Shown here: positions 1 to 4,031 of the stretch, in pieces
Layout of the letters: each line of letters begins with the position of its first letter
Position numbering within the stretch: the first letter of the stretch is position 1
Assembly (NCBI GenBank): GCA_013202185.1
Contig: JABMSA010000525.1
Location: 1 to 6,413, forward strand
DNA length: 6,413 bases
Reading direction: 5' to 3'
Source: Planctomycetota bacterium
GTDB lineage: Bacteria > Planctomycetota > PUPC01 > JABMSA01
Notes under the pieces: model-generated
What the model was told of the DNA's origin: nothing
What the model saw: the letters and a program-made list of their open reading frames with translations, nothing else
The model's database searches: none
Program-made: the position numbers and the translations under genes

Positions 1-47
1 GAACGACACCGACAAGACGCACGCCCCCTGCCGCCTCGCGCGGCAGG
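1..47 (+). repeat. Hairpin repeat copy A / left copy of 47-base direct repeat
   Basis: Positions 1-47 match 827-873 at 45 of 47 bases. The right part is a perfect hairpin: arms CCTGCCGC (27-34) and GCGGCAGG (40-47), loop CTCGC. The two differences from the downstream copy (34 vs 860, 40 vs 866) sit on opposite arms and pair with each other, so the fold is kept. The tail after the hairpin (AGCAAAAGTTCG) departs from the family tail AGCGAATGCTTTTGCACTA, so this is a diverged or truncated member. The right copy directly follows the stop codon of the TPR gene, so copy A probably also follows the stop of a gene lying off the left edge (inference). Confidence 0.8.
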
Positions 48-112
48 AGCAAAAGTTCGTCGTGAGTACGGCACCCGCCAAACAACACGGACCACGATCG
101 GCGGAACAAGAA

Positions 113-826
113 ATGGCTTTTCGAAATGCCCGATATGAATCAACGGCGGCTCTGATCCTTCTGCTGGCGGCTGTCGCATCGGCATTGCCGGGCTGTGCGT
201 GGTACTCATCGCACAACCGCGCCATGCGGAAGTACAACAAGGCCTTGAAGGTGAACCCGAACGATGTCGATGCCTACATCGGCCGCGGGAACCTCTGGCT
301 CGACAAGGACGACTACGACAGTGCCATACGCGATTTCAGCAAGGCCATCGAGCTGGCGCCGAACAACGCCGAGGCCCACTACAGTCGCGGGGAGGTCTAC
401 AGATACAAGGGCGATTACGACCAAGCTATACGCGATTACACCAAGGCCTTTGAGCTGAATCCGTACGTCCCCTGGAAGTACGCCGCCCGCGCGTATGCCT
501 ACTGCAAGAAAGGCGAGTACGACCTTGCCATACCCGATTATACGGTTGCTATTGGGGTGTACATGTCCATTCCCTGGGTCTGGCACGACCGGGGGGTCGC
601 CTGGTACAGGACGGTCCAGTATGACCGTGCCATACAAGACTACAACACGGCCATTATGCTGGACCCGGACTACGCCGAAGCCTACTACAACCGCGCGATG
701 GCACATGCCAAGAAGAAGGATTATGACAAGGCATGGGCCGATGTGAAGAAGGCACGGGAGTTGGGCATCACGCCTCATGCGGAATTCATAAAGGACCTGA
801 GAAAGGCGTCGGGCAGAAATGAGTGA
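113..826 (+). CDS. TPR-repeat lipoprotein
   Basis: A 237-aa protein read from ATG 113. The N-terminus looks like a lipoprotein signal: a short basic start (MAFRNARYE), a hydrophobic stretch (TAALILLLAAVASA) and the lipobox-like LPGC with Cys28, so it is probably exported and lipid-anchored. After that come five tetratricopeptide repeats at about residues 52-85, 86-119, 120-153, 154-187 and 188-218, with the usual YxxRG...YDxAIxDYxxAIxLxP pattern, and a partial helix pair before them. TPR superhelices bind protein partners; the partner cannot be told here. The frame is open back to a GTG at 62 (17 more residues), preceded by AGGAG at 45-49, but that spacing is about 12 bases and the extension would bury the signal peptide, so ATG 113 is preferred although its ribosome site (CGGA) is weak. 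The gene sits between the two copies of a 47-base direct repeat, one starting directly after the stop codon. Confidence 0.85.
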   Translation: MAFRNARYESTAALILLLAAVASALPGCAWYSSHNRAMRKYNKALKVNPNDVDAYIGRGNLWLDKDDYDSAIRDFSKAIELAPNNAEAHYSRGEVYRYKGDYDQAIRDYTKAFELNPYVPWKYAARAYAYCKKGEYDLAIPDYTVAIGVYMSIPWVWHDRGVAWYRTVQYDRAIQDYNTAIMLDPDYAEAYYNRAMAHAKKKDYDKAWADVKKARELGITPHAEFIKDLRKASGRNE

Positions 827-847
827 GAACGACACCGACAAGACGCA

Positions 848-893
848 CGCCCCCTGCCGGCTCGCCCGGCAGGCGCGAATGCTTTTGCACTAC
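848..893 (-). repeat. REP-like hairpin repeat copy B
   Basis: Read on the minus strand this begins GTAG (893-890), continues TGCAAAAGCATTCGC and enters a perfect hairpin of 8 bp with a 5-base loop (plus-strand arms CCTGCCGG 853-860 and CCGGCAGG 866-873, loop CTCGC). It is also part of the right copy of the 47-base direct repeat (827-873). A GTAG foot followed by a hairpin is the known layout of REP elements recognised by RAYT transposases. Copy C follows 18 bases later in the same orientation. Confidence 0.8.
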
Positions 894-911
894 ACAGATG
901 CACGAAAGACC

Positions 912-957
912 CGCCCCCCCCGGCCTCGTGCCGGTGGAGCGAATGCTTTTGCACTAT
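912..957 (-). repeat. REP-like hairpin repeat copy C
   Basis: Same family and orientation as copy B. Stem arms are at 917-924 and 930-937, loop CTCGT, with one C/T mismatch at the third pair from the base. The 35 bases 920-954 are an inverted repeat of 1744-1778 with two mismatches, so C and D bracket the transposase gene. The foot reads ATAG on the minus strand because the transposase start codon (956-958) overlaps it. The only GGAG (936-939) lies about 16 bases before that ATG, far for a ribosome site. Confidence 0.8.
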
Positions 958-1738
958 GAAAACGCCACAGCCGATCTACACACCCAGTAATTGCCGAGTG
1001 GCCTACCAGCTCATCTGGGCCTTGAGCGTCTTCTGGCGAACGGCGCCCGTAGCCGACGACTGGCTGGGTGAGTTGAATCAAGCGACGGAAAGAGACCACA
1101 TCCGGATCCTGAAGCATCGCTTCCAAAATGCACAACTGAGCCATTTCCTGATCAGCACCCGGCCGCAGGTTCCGCCGGTGGAGATCGCCAAGTCCGTGAA
1201 GGGGCGCCTACAGTATCTGATCCGGGATCGATTCCCGAAGCCGTTCAAGCGCAACTATTCGTTGCAAAGTGTGGGATCCACAAGACGCGAGAAGCTGGAA
1301 CAGTACCTGGCATCCCAGGTGGAACATCATTCGATGGCGGATCCATGCACACAACAGCGGCTTGCACGCTATCAGATTCAGCAAGCTGATGTCGATCTGT
1401 CCGCCCCGCAGCACACAACGCACGCAATATACTGGCACAACCTTCATGTTGTGATGGTGAACGAGGGACGATGGATGGAGATGCACGATGACGTGATGAA
1501 GAGGTTGCAGGGCATGGTGCTGAAAGCCAGCCGATTGAAAGGGCACCGACTGTCGCGGGCAGGCATCTTGCCGGATCATGTTCATCTGACCCTGGGATGT
1601 TCGCTGGAGGAGTCGCCACTGGAGGTCGCGTTATCGTACATGAACAACGTGGTGTTTGCGTGTGACATGAAACCGGTTCTTAAGTTCAGTTGCTATGTGG
1701 GAACGTTCGGAGAGTATGACCTTGGCGCGGTCTTGTAG
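956..1738 (+). CDS. REP-associated Y1/HUH transposase (RAYT-like), apparently two fused Y1 domains
   Basis: A 260-aa protein of the IS200/IS605 TnpA (Y1 transposase) superfamily, whose members cut and join single-stranded DNA at hairpins using a HUH metal site and one tyrosine. Two Y1-like halves are visible. The first (about 14-125) has the family pattern RVAYQLIWAL, then the motif strand AQLSHFLIS, then RPQVPPVEIAKSVKGR, then the Y-xxx-Q helix with Tyr117 and Gln121; its HUH is degraded to L-S-H (first His lost). The second (about 153-260) has HNLHVVMVN, an intact PDHVH (His208, His210) and YVGTFGEYDLGAVL, but ends before the tyrosine helix. One half therefore keeps the tyrosine and the other the HUH. 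Usual single-domain members are roughly 130-200 aa. Inverted hairpin repeats (C and D) bracket it, the start codon abutting one and the stop TAG lying in the GTAG of the other, which is the RAYT arrangement. The superfamily call is firm; the fused-dimer reading is inference. Confidence 0.85.
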   Translation: MKTPQPIYTPSNCRVAYQLIWALSVFWRTAPVADDWLGELNQATERDHIRILKHRFQNAQLSHFLISTRPQVPPVEIAKSVKGRLQYLIRDRFPKPFKRNYSLQSVGSTRREKLEQYLASQVEHHSMADPCTQQRLARYQIQQADVDLSAPQHTTHAIYWHNLHVVMVNEGRWMEMHDDVMKRLQGMVLKASRLKGHRLSRAGILPDHVHLTLGCSLEESPLEVALSYMNNVVFACDMKPVLKFSCYVGTFGEYDLGAVL

Positions 1739-1790
1739 TGGTGGTGCACAAGCATTCGCTCCACCGGCGCGAGGCCGGCGGGGGCGGATG
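1735..1790 (+). repeat. REP-like hairpin repeat copy D
   Basis: Opposite orientation to B and C. It starts with GTAG at 1735-1738, whose TAG is the transposase stop codon, then a short TGGTG insertion, GTGCACAAGCATTCGCTCC, and a hairpin with arms 1761-1768 and 1774-1781, loop GCGAG. There is an A/C mismatch at the third pair from the base, as in copy H. Bases 1744-1778 mirror 920-954 of copy C with two mismatches. Confidence 0.8.
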
Positions 1791-1805
1791 TGTCTGCTCG
1801 TTCGG

Positions 1806-1850
1806 CTAGTGCAAAAGCACCGCTCCATCGGCGCAAGGCCGATGGGGGCG
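1806..1850 (+). repeat. REP-like hairpin repeat copy E
   Basis: Foot CTAG (1806-1809), then TGCAAAAGCACCGCTCC, then a perfect 8-bp hairpin: arms CCATCGGC (1825-1832) and GCCGATGG (1838-1845), loop GCAAG, ending GGGGCG. The 44 bases 1807-1850 are an inverted repeat of 2059-2102 (copy F) at 43 of 44 positions, so E and F are the closest pair in the window. E stands to D as B stands to C, giving two repeats on each side of the transposase. Confidence 0.85.
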
Positions 1851-2012
1851 CCGGCAAGGCAGCGCTGTGTAGAAGTAGTGGCCCAATCAGCCCCACGACA
1901 GTCTATTGAAACAGACCGACGCGCAGTGAAAACTTTACCGACACATCTGTCCGCCGCACAGCTATGGCAGGCGGGCTTGTTGAAGATAGATCGACGCCTG
2001 TCTCGGAAGACA
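1851..2012. other. Non-coding spacer between repeat E and the 336-base element
   Basis: No convincing gene on either strand. The only local structure seen is a short perfect hairpin at 1998-2013 (CTGTCT, loop CGGA, AGACAG) just outside the left end of the palindromic element; no T-run follows, so it is not an obvious terminator. This spacer belongs to a gene-free stretch (1739-2394) otherwise filled by repeats D to H. Confidence 0.5.
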
Positions 2013-2058
2013 GTATGTGTTTAGCGTGGTGCAACATGACATGTCTCAGTTCGGGGAA

Positions 2059-2103
2059 CGCCCCCATCGGCCTTGCGCCGATGGAGCGGTGCTTCTGCAC
2101 TAC
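2059..2103 (-). repeat. REP-like hairpin repeat copy F
   Basis: Minus-strand foot GTAG (2103-2100). Perfect stem with plus-strand arms CCATCGGC (2064-2071) and GCCGATGG (2077-2084), loop CTTGC. It is almost identical in inverse to copy E (43 of 44) but lies inside the 336-base element while E lies outside. The tail has C where most copies have T in the CTTTTGCAC segment. Confidence 0.85.
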
Positions 2104-2125
2104 CAAGCGGCCCCACCCCATCCTC

Positions 2126-2238
2126 CCCCCGGCCGCCGCATCCGCCGAAGGCGGATGGCGTTGCCTGCAGCAGGCAACGGAGCCTTTCTTCCGAGCCTGC
2201 CGCCCGGCAGTCTCGGAAGAAAGGCCGGCGGCCGGGGG
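2126..2238 (+). other. Four-way-junction fold: closing stem enclosing three hairpins
   Basis: A 113-base segment folds almost completely. A 13-bp closing stem pairs 2126-2138 (CCCCCGGCCGCCG) with 2226-2238. Hairpin 1 pairs CATCCGCC (2139-2146) with GGCGGATG (2150-2157), loop GAA. Hairpin 2 pairs CGTTGCCTG (2159-2167) with CAGGCAACG (2171-2179), loop CAG. Hairpin 3 pairs GCCTTTCTTCCGAG (2182-2195) with 2212-2225, then after one C/T mismatch CTGCCG with CGGCAG around a CC loop. Only G2158 and GA 2180-2181 are unpaired at the junction. All helices are Watson-Crick on either strand, so it could act as a DNA cruciform, as folded single strands during transposition, or as a structured RNA. I do not recognise it as a known RNA family. 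Confidence 0.75.
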
Positions 2239-2257
2239 ATTCCTCTTATGCGTCTGT

Positions 2258-2303
2258 GTAGTGCAAAAGCATTGGCGCCACTGGCGCGAGGCCAGCGGTG
2301 GCC
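2258..2303 (+). repeat. REP-like hairpin repeat copy H
   Basis: Foot GTAG (2258-2261), then TGCAAAAGCATTGGCG, then a stem with arms 2278-2285 (CCACTGGC) and 2291-2298 (GCCAGCGG), loop GCGAG, with the same A/C mismatch as copy D. It is inverted relative to copy F, so the four-way-junction fold lies between facing repeats. Confidence 0.75.
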
Positions 2304-2380
2304 CTTCAGGACGAAGGCGTGCCGCACGGAGGCACGCTAAACACATACGGAATACAGGCGACGACAACGAGCCACAACAT

Positions 2381-2385
2381 AAGGA
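2381..2385 (+). promoter_or_regulatory. Ribosome binding site of the methyltransferase
   Basis: AAGGA, nine bases before ATG 2395, supports this start. It lies 32 bases after the right terminal repeat of the 336-base element. No clear sigma-70 promoter was found in the short gap 2349-2380. Confidence 0.7.
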
Positions 2386-2394
2386 ACCCGCATC

Positions 2395-3258
2395 ATGACA
2401 TCGACCAGAAATGACAAACGGAATGCATCGCCGACGGTCGACGAGAATCCCTACCTCAACAAGATCATCAACGCGGATGTCCTCGACGGCCTGGCGGCGC
2501 TGCCGGCGGAGTCGGTGCACGTCGCGATTACGTCGCCGCCCTACAATCTCGACAAGGATTACGAGCACCACGACGACGACCTCGATTACACGAAGTACCT
2601 CGATTGGATGCGCGAGGTGTGGTCGGCAACGTTGCGCGTGCTGGTGACGGGCGGCAGGCTGTGCATTAACATCGGTGAGAACAAGCGCCAGAATATCACC
2701 TACCCTACGTTCAGCGCGTTTATCACCCAGTGCGTGGACCTGGGGATGCTTTACCGCGGGACGGTGATATGGAACAAGAACAGCGCCGCCAAGCACTGCG
2801 CCTGGGGTAGTTGGAAAAGCTGCAGCAATCCGCACGTGGTTCCGCGTCATGAATACATCATTACCTTCTCGAAGGGGCAGTTCAAGCTCGAGGGCGACAA
2901 AGAGAAGTGCGACATCACCGACAAGGAGTTCATGGACTACACCCGGAGCGTGTGGACCATGGCCACCGAGAGCAAGAAGCGAATCGGGCATCCGGCGCCG
3001 TTCCCGGAGGAGCTGCCACGGCGCCTGATTCGATACTACTCGTACCGGGGCAACACGGTGCTGGACATGTTCGGGGGGAGCGGCACGGTGGGGGTGGTGG
3101 CGTCTCAGCTCGAGCGCAATTTCATTCTGGTCGATAGTTCGCCGGCATATTGCGAACTCGCCCGGAAGCGCATCGATGACGCACCACTGCTTGCCAAGTG
3201 CACTGAGATTGTGACATTGGCGCGGCGCGGCAGGCGCAAGCGCGCCGCATCCCTGTAA
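2395..3258 (+). CDS. Site-specific DNA methyltransferase, beta class (N4-cytosine or N6-adenine)
   Basis: A 287-aa protein that should transfer a methyl group from S-adenosylmethionine to an exocyclic amino group in a specific DNA sequence. Catalytic motif IV is TSPPY at residues 46-50. The AdoMet-binding motif I is DMFGGSGT at 224-231, preceded by a motif X-like HPAPFPEEL (199-207) and followed by a motif II-like ILVDSSPAYCELA with Asp247. The order IV - central target recognition region (about 115-185) - X - I defines the beta class. SPPY is more common in N4-cytosine enzymes, whereas N6-adenine enzymes usually have D/NPPY, but the motif alone does not settle the base. The length is normal and motifs are intact, so it is probably active. 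No restriction endonuclease gene is next to it, so it looks like an orphan (regulatory, or a mobile-element relic). The specificity cannot be read. The C-terminus is rich in Arg/Lys. Confidence 0.93.
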   Translation: MTSTRNDKRNASPTVDENPYLNKIINADVLDGLAALPAESVHVAITSPPYNLDKDYEHHDDDLDYTKYLDWMREVWSATLRVLVTGGRLCINIGENKRQNITYPTFSAFITQCVDLGMLYRGTVIWNKNSAAKHCAWGSWKSCSNPHVVPRHEYIITFSKGQFKLEGDKEKCDITDKEFMDYTRSVWTMATESKKRIGHPAPFPEELPRRLIRYYSYRGNTVLDMFGGSGTVGVVASQLERNFILVDSSPAYCELARKRIDDAPLLAKCTEIVTLARRGRRKRAASL

Positions 3259-3268
3259 CACGGGCGCC

Positions 3269-3523
3269 GCAAATGGGCTGCATCCCTGCCGCTCGGTGGG
3301 CGCATTGGCGCCGCATGGTGGGTGCATCACTGTGCATGGTGGGTGCATCACTGTGCACGGTGGGTGCATCGCTGCTGCACGGTGGGTGCATCGCTGCTGC
3401 ACGGTGGGTGCATCGCTGCTGCACGGTGGGTGCATCACCGCCGGATAGCGCATCACCACCGGATAGTGGGTCGATCATCTCCGCACAGTGCATCGCCGGC
3501 GCACGGTGGGTGCATCAACAAGG
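3269..3523. repeat. 21-22-base tandem repeat array behind the methyltransferase gene
   Basis: Contiguous units starting at 3269, 3291 (both diverged, 22 bases), 3313 and 3334 (identical, 21), 3355, 3377 and 3399 (identical, 22) and 3421, then irregular partial units to a last one at 3501. The core is GCACGGTGGGTGCATCGCTG. Within and across units the dyad GTGCA-N6/7-TGCAC recurs. Unit lengths of 21 and 22 shift the reading frame, so the long open frames across it are accidental. There are no spacers, so it is not a CRISPR. The period is about two DNA helical turns, as in protein-binding iterons, but a simple slippage-made array is equally possible. It begins 11 bases after the methyltransferase stop codon. 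Confidence 0.85.
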
Positions 3524-3555
3524 CGTTTCTTCGGCGTCGCGCCGGCAGGCAGCGC

Positions 3556-3801
3556 TCATTCGAGGCAGTTTGCGCATACCATCTGACCGTTGCCTGCGTG
3601 CCAGCACATTGTCTTGCGGCCGCAGATGGTGCAGGCACCTGCACGGAAAATATCTTTCGCCGCTCGCCAGCATTTTTCGCAGAGCGTCGCGCCTCTGACA
3701 ACGCGGAGGTGTGCGGTCTGCCCGCATATTTCGCATTTGTTGCCGGCTTCGCATCTGTTGCCGGCTTCGCATCTGTTGCCGGGGTTTGGCATGGTGGCCA
3801 T
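3556..3801 (-). CDS. Small double zinc-ribbon protein
   Basis: An 81-aa protein with two C4 zinc-knuckle pairs: C23-x2-C26 with C41-x2-C44, and C57-x2-C60 with C76-x2-C79, each followed by short basic or aromatic stretches (CEKCWRAAK, CTICGRKTMCWH). Such ribbons bind structural zinc and commonly mediate nucleic-acid or protein contacts; the specific role is unknown. Residues 9-23 are a tandem of the six-residue unit NRCEAG, made by 18-base DNA repeats, which adds Cys11 and Cys17 outside the ribbons. ATG at 3801 is chosen because GAGGAG lies eight bases upstream; another in-frame ATG is three codons in. It has its own strong promoter (4003-4031) and a leader of about 195 nt, and converges on the methyltransferase. 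There is no signal peptide, so it is probably cytoplasmic. Confidence 0.82.
   Translation of the reverse strand: MATMPNPGNRCEAGNRCEAGNKCEICGQTAHLRVVRGATLCEKCWRAAKDIFRAGACTICGRKTMCWHAGNGQMVCANCLE
3731..3784 (-). repeat. 18-base tandem repeat inside the zinc-ribbon gene
   Basis: Three 18-base units at 3731-3748, 3749-3766 and 3767-3784. On the plus strand the unit is TCGCATCTGTTGCCGGCT; the first has one change and the last differs in the final two bases. Each equals six codons, encoding N-R/K-C-E-A/I-G/C, so copy-number change keeps the frame and lengthens a Cys-bearing N-terminal tail. Confidence 0.85.
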
Positions 3802-3809
3802 TGCTCGGG

Positions 3810-3815
3810 CTCCTC
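3810..3815 (-). promoter_or_regulatory. Ribosome binding site of the zinc-ribbon gene
   Basis: Minus-strand GAGGAG ends eight bases before ATG 3801. It favours this start over the internal ATG at 3792 and over the overlapping longer frame reaching to 3877. Confidence 0.8.
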
Positions 3816-3972
3816 ATGGCAGAATCTCGGCTTCCGGGGCCGTTTTTCTCCACCATCAGGCCCGGCAGTCGGGGCAATGTTGCGAGCGTGTGGCCGAAAG
3901 GATTTATCAGTAGGGGTGGTTCGGCAGGCGGGTGCGCTTGTTATCGGTACATGTCGAGGCCCGCAGGGTCAC

Positions 3973-3993
3973 GTTCGTCTCAACGAAACGAAC
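3973..3993 (-). promoter_or_regulatory. Hairpin at the start of the zinc-ribbon leader RNA
   Basis: Read on the minus strand, GTTCGTTTC pairs with GAGACGAAC around a GTT loop: nine pairs including one T-G wobble. It would lie within a few bases of the predicted transcription start (near 3996). It could protect the 5' end or be part of a larger leader fold; no known riboswitch or protein-binding motif was recognised in the rest of the leader (3802-3972). Confidence 0.5.
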
Positions 3994-4002
3994 TTTAACC
4001 AT

Positions 4003-4031
4003 ACTATACATCAGATCGCGTGTGGTGTCAA
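4003..4031 (-). promoter_or_regulatory. Sigma-70-type promoter for the zinc-ribbon gene
   Basis: On the minus strand, TTGACA (4031-4026), a spacer of exactly 17 bases, and TATAGT (4008-4003): a consensus -35 and a one-mismatch -10 at ideal spacing. The -35 overlaps the TGA stop (4030-4028) of the upstream 65-aa gene. Expected start of transcription is near 3996. Confidence 0.75.

Larger units (their letters stand above)
2013..2348. mobile_element. 336-base MITE-like palindromic element with 16-base terminal inverted repeats
   Basis: The ends are exact inverted repeats: GTATGTGTTTAGCGTG at 2013-2028 and CACGCTAAACACATAC at 2333-2348. The bases directly outside are GGAAGACA (2005-2012) and GGAATACA (2349-2356), 7 of 8 identical in direct orientation, as an aged target-site duplication would be. 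Inside are REP-like copies F and H in inverted orientation, and between them a four-way-junction fold. No transposase or other gene lies within. Terminal inverted repeats, a possible flanking duplication and no coding content are MITE features. It lies between the transposase gene and the methyltransferase, ending 46 bases before the latter's start codon, so it may supply or disturb that gene's promoter. Which enzyme moved it is unknown. Confidence 0.6.

Noticed and set aside
853..890. Hairpin plus CTTTTG after the TPR gene as an intrinsic terminator
   Set aside because: The T-run is only four long and begins nine bases after the stem. The same sequence recurs in both orientations as a repeat family, so the REP-like explanation is better, although some incidental termination is possible.
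3313..3443. CRISPR array
   Set aside because: Units adjoin each other with no unique spacers, and no cas gene is present.
1903..3459. Open frame of 518 codons on the minus strand
   Set aside because: It runs antisense through the whole methyltransferase gene, the tandem array and the palindromic element, has low-complexity His/Arg/Pro/Val-rich sequence and no family features. It is a by-product of high GC content.
3532..3544. Hairpin CGGCG-TCG-CGCCG just after the zinc-ribbon stop as a terminator
   Set aside because: Short, and no T-run follows on the minus strand. In this GC content such stems are common by chance.
3829..3848. Intrinsic terminator on the plus strand (CGGC...GCCG then TTTTT)
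   Set aside because: The stem is only about four pairs and it lies far beyond the methyltransferase stop codon, within the leader of the opposite gene. Too weak to call.
3515..3877. Longer minus-strand frame overlapping the zinc-ribbon gene
   Set aside because: Arg/Gln-rich with no domain. The alternative frame has four CxxC motifs and a ribosome site at the right distance.
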